NCBI RefSeq assembly: GCF_007994075.1
Contig: NZ_VIWU01000001.1
Span: 6,014,001 to 6,078,000, forward strand
DNA from: Pseudonocardia hierapolitana
Lineage (GTDB): Bacteria; Actinomycetota; Actinomycetes; Mycobacteriales; Pseudonocardiaceae
Reading direction: 5' to 3'
DNA length: 64,000 nucleotides
Position numbers and translations under genes: made by a program. Below the pieces are notes generated by a model. The model made no database searches. It saw only the letters and a program-made list of their open reading frames with translations, and was not told the origin of the DNA. Positions 16,598 through 24,867 of the stretch are shown here, in pieces. Within the stretch, counting starts at the first letter, position 1. Every line of letters starts with the position of its first letter.

Positions 16598-17726
16598 GTG
16601 CCCATGTTGGCAGAACGTGTCGACGCCGTCGTCGGTGTCGACACCCACCGTGACACCCACGACGACACCCACGACGCAGAAATCGCCCTCCCGACCGGAG
16701 CCCCGGTCGCGACCTGCCAGGTCAGCAATGACTCCCGCGGCTACGCCGAGCTGCTGGCCTGGATCGGCGATCACGCTCCCGGGTCGCGGGTCGCCGTCGC
16801 GATCGAGGGCACCCGCAGCTACGGCATCGGACTAGCGCGCGCAGTCAGCGGTGCCGGTGTGATGGTGATCGAGTGCGAGCAGCCCAACCGCAAGTCCCGT
16901 CGCGGTCGGGGAAAGTCCGACGCGATCGACGCGCACCTGGCCGTGCTCACCGCGCTGCGGCTTGACGCCGACCAGCTCCCGAGCCCGCGCGCCGATGGTG
17001 ACCGCGAAGCGCTCCGGATCCTGATGGACGCCGGATCCTGATGGACGCCGGATCCTGATGGACGCCCGCCACGAGCTCACCGACAGCTCGACCGCTCAGA
17101 CCAACCGGCTACGCGCACTGCTGCTGGGCGGCGACGACCGCGACCGTGACTTCGCCCGTGGCACGCTCACCGACACCAGGCTCGCTGCGCTGGCCCGCCA
17201 CCGTCCGGCCCGCGATGCCAGCCGCGAGCAGGTCGTGCGCCAGGCCGAGATCCGGCGCCTCGCTCTCGCACTGCGAGGGTCTCACCGCGCACTACGGGCC
17301 AACAGCCGCGAACTCCAGCGCATCGTGGACGACCTCGCTCCCGGGCTGACCGACCGCCGCGGCATCGGCCCGATCACCGCCGCCCAAGCGATCATCAGCT
17401 TCTCCCACCCCGGGCGCTGCCGCAACGAGGGCGCCTTCGCCGCGCTCGCCGGCGCCAGCCCGCTCGAGGCCAGCAGCGGCCACATCAAGCGGCACCGGCT
17501 CAACCGCGGCGGTGACCGCGCCCTCAACAGCGCACTGCACACCATCGCGATGGTCCGCATGCGCAGCTGCCCCACGACCAAGGCCTACCTCGCCCGCCGC
17601 ACCGCCGAAGGGAAGACCACCCGAGAGATCCGACGCTGCCTCAAGCGCTACATCGCGCGCGAGCTCTACCGCTTCCTCACCGCGACCATCACGACCACAA
17701 GCAGCAACGCGTCCTCAGCCGCTTGA
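16598..17726 (+). pseudogene. IS110-family transposase disrupted by a 17-bp triplication
   Basis: GTG 16598 or ATG 16604 starts the N-terminal DEDD RuvC-like domain: VVGVDTHRDTHDD, IEGTRSYGIGL, KSDAIDAHLAV. The frame stops at 17041 inside three copies of a 17-bp unit. With one copy the protein reads ALRILMDARHELTDSS and continues into the second frame. That frame holds the C-terminal domain with GIGPITAAQAIISFSHPGR, AALAGASPLEASSG (nucleophile Ser region) and HRLNRGGDRALNSALH. Two extra copies (34 bp) give +1. A 12-bp in-frame duplication (16652-16675) also lengthens the DTH segment. As written the transposase is inactive. Confidence 0.9.
17014..17064. repeat. 17-bp direct repeat, three perfect copies
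   Basis: CCGGATCCTGATGGACG occurs at 17014-17030, 17031-17047 and 17048-17064. Removing two copies restores the transposase frame, so this is a recent slippage-type expansion. Confidence 0.95.
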
Positions 17727-17756
17727 CAGATATAGAAGCGTCCGAGAAGGACGCCG

Positions 17757-17872
17757 GCGCTGTCCCGGTCGCGCCGGCGCGCTGCTCGCGCCGATCACGA
17801 GCGTCACCCCCAGCTCCGGGATGCGCGGCAGCGGGACGAGTAGCCGCTGAGCTGCTTCCGGCGGATAGGCGT
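17757..17872 (-). pseudogene. Possible gene remnant beside the IS element
   Basis: One minus-strand frame (DAYPPEAAQRLLVPLPRIPE, then LGVTLVIGASSAPA) has the third-position GC bias of real genes here but no start and no stop before the IS end. It may be the stump of a gene cut by IS110 insertion. No family recognised; weak call. Confidence 0.25.
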
Positions 17873-17896
17873 CGCGACGGTCCGCCCATACCGTTC

Positions 17897-18901
17897 ATGG
17901 GTATGACTCCTGCCGCCCGGCTCGCCCGCCTGACCGACGGTTATGTCGTCACGCAGCTGCTGTGGGTCGCGGCCGAGCTGCGGATCGCCGACGCGCTCGC
18001 CGACGGTCCGCGCACCGCGGAGGAGCTCGCGACGCAGGTCGGCGCCGACGCGGGCGTGCTGCGCCGGGTACTGCGGGGCCTGGCCGCCGAGGAGGTGCTC
18101 GAGGACCTGCCCGACGGCCGCTTCGCGCTCACGGCCACCGGCCGGTTGCTGCGGGACGGCGTCGAGGGCTCGCAGCGGGGCGCGGTGCTCGCCCGCGGAG
18201 GGCTCTACTACGGCGCGCTGGCGGGGCTGCTCGACGCGGTGCGCGACGGTGGTGTCCCGTTCGAGCGCGTCCACGGCCGGACCTTCTTCGACCACCTCGA
18301 CGCCCACCCGGCCGAGAGCGCCCGGTTCCAGGGGTCGATGGCCGTCCGCGCGGCGCGCGAGGCGGCCGCGGTCGTGGAGGCGTACGACTTCCGGCGATTC
18401 CGCACGCTCGTCGACGTCGGCGGCGGCACGGGCGTGCTGCTCGCGGCGATCCTGCGGGCGGCGCCGGGGGTGTCCGCGGTGCTGTTCGACCGGCCCGAGG
18501 TCGTGCGCGACGCGCAGGTGCCGCACGTCGGCGGCGACTTCTTCGCCGAGGTTCCCGCCGGGGCGGAGGCCTACGTGCTCTCGCGCGTGATCCACGACTG
18601 GTCGGACGCCGACGCCGTCGCGATCCTGAGGACCGTCCGCCGCGCGATCCCGGACACCGGCACGCTGCTGCTCGTCGAGGCGGTGCTCCCGGCCCGGGCG
18701 GCCGACGACCCGGCGGCCGTGCGGATGGACGTGCACATCCTGACGTTGCTGGGAGGCCAGGAGCGGACGGCAGCTGAGTTCGCCGTGCTGCTGGACGCCG
18801 CCGGGTTCCGGCTCGACCGCGTCCTCCCGACCGGCCCGGGGAGCGGTGTGCACGTCCTCGTCGCCCGCACTGCGCCTGATCGCGACGATCGGTCGGCATG
18901 A
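17897..18901 (+). CDS. SAM-dependent O-methyltransferase (COMT/TcmN-like)
   Basis: 334 residues from ATG 17897 (ATG 17903 also possible). The N-terminal winged-helix dimerisation domain (TQLLWVAAELRIADALADGP, LRRVLRGLAAEEVLEDL) is followed by the Rossmann domain: FRTLVDVGGGTGVLLAAIL as SAM motif I, then SRVIHDWSDADAVAIL and LLLVEAVLP. These are the hallmarks of the plant COMT-like/polyketide O-methyltransferase family (e.g. DnrK, TcmN). The conserved catalytic His is in VIHDW. No biosynthetic cluster surrounds it; substrate unknown. Located just after the IS110 element. Confidence 0.88.
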   Translation: MGMTPAARLARLTDGYVVTQLLWVAAELRIADALADGPRTAEELATQVGADAGVLRRVLRGLAAEEVLEDLPDGRFALTATGRLLRDGVEGSQRGAVLARGGLYYGALAGLLDAVRDGGVPFERVHGRTFFDHLDAHPAESARFQGSMAVRAAREAAAVVEAYDFRRFRTLVDVGGGTGVLLAAILRAAPGVSAVLFDRPEVVRDAQVPHVGGDFFAEVPAGAEAYVLSRVIHDWSDADAVAILRTVRRAIPDTGTLLLVEAVLPARAADDPAAVRMDVHILTLLGGQERTAAEFAVLLDAAGFRLDRVLPTGPGSGVHVLVARTAPDRDDRSA

Positions 18902-18938
18902 CCTCGGGCGGCGTGCCGCTCGCGTGCGCGTCCGCTGA

Positions 18939-19403
18939 TCAGGGGATGTAGGGCGGCGCCTCTCCCCAGCCCCAGCGCGGGGTCGGGTAGTCCGTGGGCG
19001 GGTCGGCGCCCGGCGCCGAGTTGGCCTTGGCGATGCGGGTGCCCCACTCGACGTAGGCGACGAATGCGGAGCGGAACTCGGGGTCGTCGGGCAGGCCCGC
19101 CTCGTCGGCGCTCTGCGCGATCAGCTGGGCCCACCGGGCCCGCTGCTCCTCGGTGATCGCGAGCCCGATGTGGTGGGAGAGCATGGCCGGGTAGCCGCCG
19201 AGCTGGTCGGTGTACTCGGTGGGCCCGCGGAACACCTCGCCGAACCACCGGGCCACATGGTCCTGGTGGTCGGGGCTCATGTTCCGGAAGATCGGTTCGA
19301 GCAGCGGGTCGGCGAGCACCTTCTCGTAGAAGACGTCGGTGAGGCGGTGCAGTGCGGCGGAGCCGCCGCACCACTCGTACAGGGTGGGAACGGTGTCGGT
19401 CAC
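18939..19403 (-). CDS. Group II truncated hemoglobin
   Basis: 154 residues from GTG 19403, which has GGAGGT 7 nt upstream. YEWCGGSAALHRLTDVFYEK at the start, MLSHHIGLAITEEQR with the proximal-His region, and FVAYVEWGTRIA with the Trp at G8 are characteristic of trHbO-type 2/2 globins. Such heme proteins bind O2/NO and are linked to redox or respiratory protection. The C-terminal tail (GWGEAPPYIP) is an actinobacterial addition. An 8-bp direct repeat lies 14 bp upstream of the start. Confidence 0.9.
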   Translation of the reverse strand: MTDTVPTLYEWCGGSAALHRLTDVFYEKVLADPLLEPIFRNMSPDHQDHVARWFGEVFRGPTEYTDQLGGYPAMLSHHIGLAITEEQRARWAQLIAQSADEAGLPDDPEFRSAFVAYVEWGTRIAKANSAPGADPPTDYPTPRWGWGEAPPYIP

Positions 19404-19416
19404 GAGGATCACCTCC

Positions 19417-19432
19417 GTGATTACGTGATTAC
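19417..19432. promoter_or_regulatory. GTGATTAC direct repeat upstream of globin
   Basis: GTGATTAC occurs twice in tandem in the 32-bp gap between the aldolase stop and the globin start. It is AT-rich for this genome and may be a regulator-binding or promoter element. Confidence 0.4.
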
Positions 19433-19435
19433 ACC

Positions 19436-20161
19436 CTATCGGCACTCGGTGAGCTTCTGAACCGCCGCCTGGCGCAGCAGCGCCGTCTCCGACATCAGCG
19501 TGAAGAACGTGCAGCCCAGCCCGCGGAAGCGGTGCACGTGCGCCGGGGAGGCGCTGTAGATCCCCAGGGGCAGCCCGCGCTCCCGGCACACCTGCGCGAC
19601 GCGCCGCACCAGGTCGGCGAAGCCCGGGTCGTCCAGCTGCGCGGAGACCGGGAGGCCTGCGCTGAGCGCGAGATCGGACGGGCCGACGAACACCGCGTCG
19701 AGGCCCTCGACGGCGGCGATCGCCTCCGCCTGCTCGACCGCATCGACGGTCTCGATCATCACGATGCAGATCGGCTCGGCCTGCAGCGGCGCCCAGGCCG
19801 GGCGGGTCGGGCCGTAGCTGCGGCTGCCGCGCGGCGGGTGGTGGCAGGCTGCGACCGCGCTCGCCGCCTCCTCGGCGCTGCCGACCAGCGGGACGAGCAC
19901 GCCGGCCGCGCCCCGGTCCAGCGCCCGCCCGATCGCGGCCGCATCGTTGGCCGGCACGCGCACGATCGCCGGTGTTCGGGTGGCGGCGAGCGCCTGCAGC
20001 ATCGGCAGCAGGGCATCGTCACCGATCAGGCCGTGCTGCTGGTCCAGGCACACGAAGCCGAACCCGACGGTGCCCATGATCTCCGCGGTGGCGGAGCCGG
20101 GCAGCTGCAACCAGCCGCCGACGACGTCGGAGGTGAGATCGAGTGCGTTCACGCCCGGCAC
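19436..20161 (-). CDS. HpcH/HpaI aldolase family protein
   Basis: 241 residues from GTG 20161 (GTG 20152 possible). Class II pyruvate-dependent aldolase fold: FVCLDQQHGLIGDD near residue 40 has the acid-His pair, AIVRVPANDAAAIGRALDRG the substrate arginine, CIVMIETVDAVEQAE the metal-binding Glu, and AVFVGPSDLALSAGLP the metal-binding Asp. The family cleaves 4-hydroxy-2-oxo acids to pyruvate plus an aldehyde. It precedes the globin gene on the same strand by 32 bp. Substrate unknown. Confidence 0.85.
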   Translation of the reverse strand: MPGVNALDLTSDVVGGWLQLPGSATAEIMGTVGFGFVCLDQQHGLIGDDALLPMLQALAATRTPAIVRVPANDAAAIGRALDRGAAGVLVPLVGSAEEAASAVAACHHPPRGSRSYGPTRPAWAPLQAEPICIVMIETVDAVEQAEAIAAVEGLDAVFVGPSDLALSAGLPVSAQLDDPGFADLVRRVAQVCRERGLPLGIYSASPAHVHRFRGLGCTFFTLMSETALLRQAAVQKLTECR

Positions 20162-20177
20162 TCTGCCAGGCGCCGGA

Positions 20178-21146
20178 TCACACCACCTTGCGCGCCGACT
20201 CGAGGTGCCCGGCCACCTCGTTCATGTACGCGGCCTGTGCGGAGTAGTCCATCGTCGCGAACACCCACGAGTAGACCTGGCGCGCCTGTCCCGCAGGCGT
20301 CCGCGCGAACGTCGGCTGCGCGAGGATCTGCTCGGCGGTCATGTCGTCGATCCTCGACTCGAGCACGACGTCGGCGGGCAGCGAGCCGACGTTCTCCCAG
20401 CTCACGATCTCCCAGTAGTAGGCGGAGCCGCCCGGGTCGACGAACCGGACACCGAGGTCGGCGAACGCCGTGAGCGTCGGGTCGTCGGGGGCCTTCGCGA
20501 CGTAGAAGCCCTCGGCCGGGTACGCGGCCACCACCAGCACCTGCAGCCCGGACATCGCCGCCGCGCGCAGGCGGTCGGCCGCCGCGTCGTAGTCGGCGCG
20601 GGCGCCGGTGACGACCGCCGGATCGGCGCCGATGGCGAGCGCCAGCTGCGCGGTGCGGTCGATGACCTGCACCGCCGACCCGTCCATCGTGATCGCGACG
20701 ATCGGGGCGATGCGGGCCGCGGCCTCCTGCTGGGCGAGGTCGGCGAACCCGTAGAGCGGGGCCTGCGGGTCGATCGTGCCGGCGGCGTCGACGGGGTAGG
20801 CGTGCGTGACGATCAGATCCGGCTCGGCCGCTGCGAGCGCTTCGAGGTCGATCTGCCCGTACATCGGGCCGAGCTCGGCCACGCCGGACAGGTCGCGCCC
20901 GGCGAAGCGCTCGTCCTGGCTGATCCCGGTGTAGCCGAACGCCGCCACCGGCTGGATCCCGTAGTTCCACAGCGACGCGACGACGTCGGTGAGCCCGGCG
21001 ATGCGGGTGGGCCGCTCGTCCAGCGTGACGGTGTGGCCGAGGTCGTCGGTGTAGGACCAGCTCCCGCTGCCGGTGGTCTCGGGCGCCGCGGTGGAGCAGG
21101 CCGTCACGGCAAGCAGGCCGGCGAGGAGCAGGCCGAGCAGTCGCAT
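20178..21146 (-). CDS. Iron/siderophore ABC transporter substrate-binding lipoprotein
   Basis: 322 residues. Signal peptide with lipobox LLAVTAC (Cys17). Mature part matches class III periplasmic binding proteins: SWSYTDDLGHTVTLDERPTR, DLEALAAAEPDLIVTHAYPV, ADLGVRFVDPGG. Such proteins capture ferric siderophores, heme or cobalamin. A strong IdeR/DtxR-like box (21163-21181) lies just upstream of ATG 21146, so an iron role is favoured. No permease or ATPase is next to it, so it must work with a transporter elsewhere or as an orphan receptor. Confidence 0.85.
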   Translation of the reverse strand: MRLLGLLLAGLLAVTACSTAAPETTGSGSWSYTDDLGHTVTLDERPTRIAGLTDVVASLWNYGIQPVAAFGYTGISQDERFAGRDLSGVAELGPMYGQIDLEALAAAEPDLIVTHAYPVDAAGTIDPQAPLYGFADLAQQEAAARIAPIVAITMDGSAVQVIDRTAQLALAIGADPAVVTGARADYDAAADRLRAAAMSGLQVLVVAAYPAEGFYVAKAPDDPTLTAFADLGVRFVDPGGSAYYWEIVSWENVGSLPADVVLESRIDDMTAEQILAQPTFARTPAGQARQVYSWVFATMDYSAQAAYMNEVAGHLESARKVV

Positions 21147-21162
21147 CGAAGATCTCCCGGGA

Positions 21163-21181
21163 GTAAGGAAGCCTCACCTTA
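21163..21181 (-). promoter_or_regulatory. IdeR/DtxR-like iron box
   Basis: Read on the minus strand, TAAGGTGAGGCTTCCTTAC matches the consensus TTAGGTTAGSCTAACCTAA at 13 of 19 positions and includes the AGG..CT core. It lies 17 bp before the ATG of the binding-protein gene, as expected for Fe2+-dependent repression. Confidence 0.65.
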
Positions 21182-21246
21182 CTAACTGGAGCGGCTCGCC
21201 GCTCCGGACTGTGTGCACCCGCACGCCCCTGAACGTCGAGGTGGGC

Positions 21247-22395
21247 CTACTGCTCGCCCGGGCGCCTCGCCGCCGTCGGGGTCACCTCCGTGGCGCCGCG
21301 CGCGAAGCGGGTCGGGCGGAAGGCCGCCAGCAGCGGCGACTCCGCGCCGAACAGCTCGTCGGTCACCAGGTCACCCAGGAGCGGGGCGAGGGTGATGCCG
21401 CTGTGGGTCGCCACCGCGTAGAAGCGGCGGTCCGGGTCGGCGAAGCCGGCGATCGTCAGGCCGTCCGCGGGCAGCGGGCGTTGCCCGACGCGGATCTTCT
21501 CCAGCCGAGTGCCCCCGGTGAGGGCGAGCACGTCGGGGAGCCGGCCGGTGATCTCGGCGGCGAGCGGGCCGTCGGCGGGCGGTGGGGCGGCCGGGTCGGC
21601 CGCGCCGTCCAGGTCGAGGGCCTGCAGCAGCAGCCGGCCGCCGCCGTCGGGGCGCACGTTGAGCCGGGAGTGGGTGAGGATCCGCGAGAGCCGGGCGGGT
21701 ACCGGCTCCGTCGTGGCCAGGAACCCGACGGTCGCCGATCCGGCCAGGTCCGGGTCGAGCAGGGGGACGTCGAGGCCGGCGAGCGCCGCCACCGAGGTGC
21801 TCCACCGGCCCGCGCAGCTCACGATGACGTCGGCGCCGTGCTCGTCACCGCTCGCGGTGGTGACGGCGGGCGCCCCGAGGTCGATGCCGGTCACCTCGGT
21901 GTGCGGCACCACCGTCGCGCCCCGGTCGCGGGCCTCCCCGAGCAGGCGGGCGTGCAGCAGGCCGGGCAGGGTGTGGGCCTCTTGCGGGTAGAACACGAAC
22001 TCGGCGTCGGCCGGCGCGACGAGGTCGGGTTCCAGGGCCAGGGCCTCGGCACGGGTGAGCCGCCGCACCGGGTAGCCGCGGCCCTCCAGCTTCGCGACGC
22101 GCGCGGCGAGCTGCGTGGCGTGCTCGTCGGTGGTGGCCCACTCCAGGTGCCCGGTGGGGAAGAACCACGGCGTGGGCCCGCCGGCCAGCGCGTGGTGCGC
22201 CGCGACGCCGGCGTTGTTGAGCTCGAAGTAGGGCAGCGGGTCCTTGTTGTTCGCGTTGACCCACGCGAACGACGTCGTGGTCGTGCCCGCGCCGGGCCGG
22301 CCGGCGTCGAGCACGGTGACGTCGGCGCCGCGGCGGGCCAGCGCCGTCGCGACGGCCGCGCCCACGACTCCTGCTCCGATCACGATGACGTGCAC
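21247..22395 (-). CDS. FAD-dependent oxidoreductase (DAO/DadA-like)
   Basis: 382 residues from GTG 22395. N-terminal dinucleotide motif VHVIVIGAGVVGAAVATAL, DVTVLDAGRPGAGTT, and a C-terminal FAD segment GLTIAGFADPDRRFYAVATH followed by SGITLAPLLGDLVTDELFG. This is the DAO family (glycine/D-amino-acid/sarcosine oxidase or dehydrogenase). The amine substrate is not determined. Downstream of the liv-type cluster on the same strand but separated by 70 bp from its binding-protein gene; it might oxidise the imported amino compound (inference). Confidence 0.85.
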   Translation of the reverse strand: MHVIVIGAGVVGAAVATALARRGADVTVLDAGRPGAGTTTTSFAWVNANNKDPLPYFELNNAGVAAHHALAGGPTPWFFPTGHLEWATTDEHATQLAARVAKLEGRGYPVRRLTRAEALALEPDLVAPADAEFVFYPQEAHTLPGLLHARLLGEARDRGATVVPHTEVTGIDLGAPAVTTASGDEHGADVIVSCAGRWSTSVAALAGLDVPLLDPDLAGSATVGFLATTEPVPARLSRILTHSRLNVRPDGGGRLLLQALDLDGAADPAAPPPADGPLAAEITGRLPDVLALTGGTRLEKIRVGQRPLPADGLTIAGFADPDRRFYAVATHSGITLAPLLGDLVTDELFGAESPLLAAFRPTRFARGATEVTPTAARRPGEQ

Positions 22396-22465
22396 GGGGA
22401 ACTGCTCCGATCTCAGCGGCTGGTGCCGAACAGCCGGGCCGGGTGGGCTTACTGCAATTCGTGGC

Positions 22466-23779
22466 TCAGCTCGCCGGCTGCACGTCCGGGATGCCGTCCG
22501 CCGGAGGCTGCGTCGGTGCCCCGGTGGCCTCCCTGATCGGCGCGTCGCCGTTGTCGGTGACGAGCACCGGGGTCAGGTTCTGCGTGGTGCCGCCCGCGAT
22601 CCGGGTGACCTGCACGCCGGAGATGCCCGCGTGCCGGTCGGCGGAGTACCGGAACGGCGCGGCCCACGGGCCGGTGAACGAGCCGCCGGCACGCTCGACC
22701 GCATCGACGATGCCCTCGCGCGTCGGGTTCGGGCCCGCCGCCTGCAGCGCCTGCACGAACGTGTACGCCTCGGACATGCCGTAGACGCGGTAGTTGGTGA
22801 GCTCGCCCTCGCCGCCGTGGGCGTCCCAGACACGCTGGAAGAGCTGCGTCCAGGGGTTGTCCGGGGTGTCGACGCCGGGCAGGTACTCGGTGGTCAGCAC
22901 GCCTTCGAGGAGCCCGGCGTCGGTCACGGCGCCCTCCGAGAACCGGGCGAGCAGCGATCCGACCAGGGCCGGGTCGGACCCGATGTTCGAGTAGATCCAC
23001 TGCGGCCGGTAGTTCAGCCGCAGCGACTGCAGCTGCGACAGCGCCGTGTACGACGGGACGTTGAACCCGATCACGAGGTCGGCGCCTGCGGCCTGCAGCG
23101 CGGCGATCTGCGGGGCGACGTCGGTGTTGCCGGGCGTGTACCGCTCCGCGGCCACGATCTGGTTCTCCAGGTAGCGGCGGGCGCCGATCTCGGCATCCCG
23201 GCCGAGGTCGTCGTCCTGCAGGAACAGCCCCACGCGCGCCTGCGGGAAGTTCTGCGCCACGTACTGCCCGATGATCTTGGCCTCGATCTCGTAGTCGGGC
23301 TGCCAGCCGAACGTCATCGGGTTCTCCGCCGGCTGGTCCCACAGCAGGGAGCCGGAGGACACGAAGAGGTCGGGCACGCCCTCGCTGTTGAGGTGGTCGA
23401 GCACGGCCGAGTGGGTGGGCGTGCCGAGCCCGCCCATCATCGCGAAGACCTGGTCCTGGAGCACCAGCTCGTTGACGACCTGGCTGGTCTGCGTCGGGTT
23501 GTAGGCGTCGTCGCGGAAGACGTACTCGATCTGCCGCCCGTGGATGCCGCCCGCCGCGTTGACGAAGTCGAAGTAGGCCTTCGTGCCGGTCGGGATCTCG
23601 CTGTAGCCCGGCGCGGCCACGCCGGTGAGCGGGAAGTGCGCGCCGACCTTCACCGAGGTCGGGGTGATCCCGACCTCGGCCTCGGTGCCGGCGCCGCCCC
23701 CTTCCGGGCGACCGCCTGCGCCGCACGCGCTGACCAGCACCGCTGCGGCCAGAGCGGCGCAGAGAGCCGTTGCCTTCAT
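22466..23779 (-). CDS. Branched-chain-amino-acid-type ABC substrate-binding lipoprotein
   Basis: 437 residues. Signal peptide with lipobox VLVSAC (Cys19). Periplasmic binding fold type I, LivJ-like: VKVGAHFPLTGVAAPGYSEI, KAYFDFVNAAGGIHGRQIEY, ADLVIGFNVPSYTALSQL. Start ATG 23779 has GGAGGA close upstream and overlaps the LivM-type permease stop (ATGA). The HAAT family takes up branched-chain amino acids, amides, urea or aromatic acids; the ligand cannot be read here. Last gene of the operon. Confidence 0.9.
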   Translation of the reverse strand: MKATALCAALAAAVLVSACGAGGRPEGGGAGTEAEVGITPTSVKVGAHFPLTGVAAPGYSEIPTGTKAYFDFVNAAGGIHGRQIEYVFRDDAYNPTQTSQVVNELVLQDQVFAMMGGLGTPTHSAVLDHLNSEGVPDLFVSSGSLLWDQPAENPMTFGWQPDYEIEAKIIGQYVAQNFPQARVGLFLQDDDLGRDAEIGARRYLENQIVAAERYTPGNTDVAPQIAALQAAGADLVIGFNVPSYTALSQLQSLRLNYRPQWIYSNIGSDPALVGSLLARFSEGAVTDAGLLEGVLTTEYLPGVDTPDNPWTQLFQRVWDAHGGEGELTNYRVYGMSEAYTFVQALQAAGPNPTREGIVDAVERAGGSFTGPWAAPFRYSADRHAGISGVQVTRIAGGTTQNLTPVLVTDNGDAPIREATGAPTQPPADGIPDVQPAS

Positions 23780-24867
23780 CGTGTCCTCCTCCTGCGACCC
23801 CAGACCGTCTTCAGCACGCCCACCACCCCCGTCGGGGCGAGCAGCATCACGAGGATCAGCACCACGCCGTAGACGAACGGCGCGAGCTGCGCGGCCTGCG
23901 TGCCGTCCAGCCCGGCGCCGATGCCGAGGTTGGTGACCGCGGGCGGCAGGAACACCAGCAACGCGCTGCCGAGCAGGGCGCCTGCGAGGCTGCCGAGCCC
24001 GCCGACGACCACCGCCGTGAGCAGCCCGAGCGAGAGCACGATCGTGAACCCGCTGGGCGCGGCCAGCCGGACGACGACGCCGAGCACCGCGCCCGCGAGC
24101 CCGGCGCACGCCGCGCTGACCACGAACGCCAGCACCCGCACCCGCCCCAGCCGGATCCCGGCGAGCTCGGCGGCCACCTCGTCGTCGCGCACCGCGCGCC
24201 ACACGCGCCCGACCCGGCCGGCCATGAGGTTGGCGAGCAGCAGCAGGACCAGCAACAGCGTGCCCCAGCCGAGGTAGGCGAGGTACTTCGCGCTGGGCGT
24301 CTCGTGTGCGAACAGGAACCAGATCGTGGCGTCGAACCAGCCCGGCACGTCGGGCGAGGCGATGCGCAGGCCCTGCTCGCCGCCGAGCGTGTGGTCGAAG
24401 TAGATCGCCAGGCCCGGCACCGCGACGGCCAGCGCGAGCGTGGCGCCCGCGAGGTACGGCCCGTGCAGGCGGGCGGCCGCCGCTCCGACCACCGCGCCGA
24501 CCAGCGCCGTGACGGCGGCGGCGGCGAGCATGACCAACGGGAGCGGCAGCGCGCCCTCGCCCTCGGGGCCCAGCAGCAGGCCGGTCGTGTACGCGCCGAC
24601 GGCCATCAGCGCGCCGTGGCCGAGTGAGATCTGGCCGTTGAGCCCGGTGAGGACGGTCAGCCCGGCCGCCGCGATCGCGTAGTACGACATCGTGGCGAGC
24701 TGCGAGTTGCGGAACGGGCTGGTGAACTCCAGCACGAGCACCACGACGACCAGCGCGATGACGACCGCGAGCCCGTGCCGTGCGAACGTCGAGCGCGGGC
24801 GCCACCGGAACCGGCGCTCGCGGACCGGAGCGGAACGGGTGGAGGGCCGGTCGGTCTGCTGCACCAT
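23776..24867 (-). CDS. LivM-type ABC permease
   Basis: 363 residues. Cytoplasmic basic N-terminus then about ten membrane helices. AIAAAGLTVLTGLNGQISLG and HGALMAVGAYTTGLL form the conserved start of the LivM family. ATG 24867 overlaps the LivH stop (ATGA), and its own stop overlaps the binding-protein start. Confidence 0.9.
   Translation of the reverse strand: MVQQTDRPSTRSAPVRERRFRWRPRSTFARHGLAVVIALVVVVLVLEFTSPFRNSQLATMSYYAIAAAGLTVLTGLNGQISLGHGALMAVGAYTTGLLLGPEGEGALPLPLVMLAAAAVTALVGAVVGAAAARLHGPYLAGATLALAVAVPGLAIYFDHTLGGEQGLRIASPDVPGWFDATIWFLFAHETPSAKYLAYLGWGTLLLVLLLLANLMAGRVGRVWRAVRDDEVAAELAGIRLGRVRVLAFVVSAACAGLAGAVLGVVVRLAAPSGFTIVLSLGLLTAVVVGGLGSLAGALLGSALLVFLPPAVTNLGIGAGLDGTQAAQLAPFVYGVVLILVMLLAPTGVVGVLKTVWGRRRRTR

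Larger units (their letters stand above)
16319..17755 (+). mobile_element. IS110-family insertion sequence, boundaries approximate
   Basis: A gene-free left flank of about 280 bp precedes the broken transposase (16598-17726). A short right end carries TTGACAGATATAGAAGCGTC and a GCGTCC/GGACGC hairpin (17739-17755). IS110 elements lack terminal inverted repeats, so ends cannot be fixed by eye. In this family the non-coding flank upstream of the transposase encodes the bridge RNA that pairs with donor and target; the flank 16319-16597 is the place to look. No target duplication is expected for this family. Confidence 0.75.
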
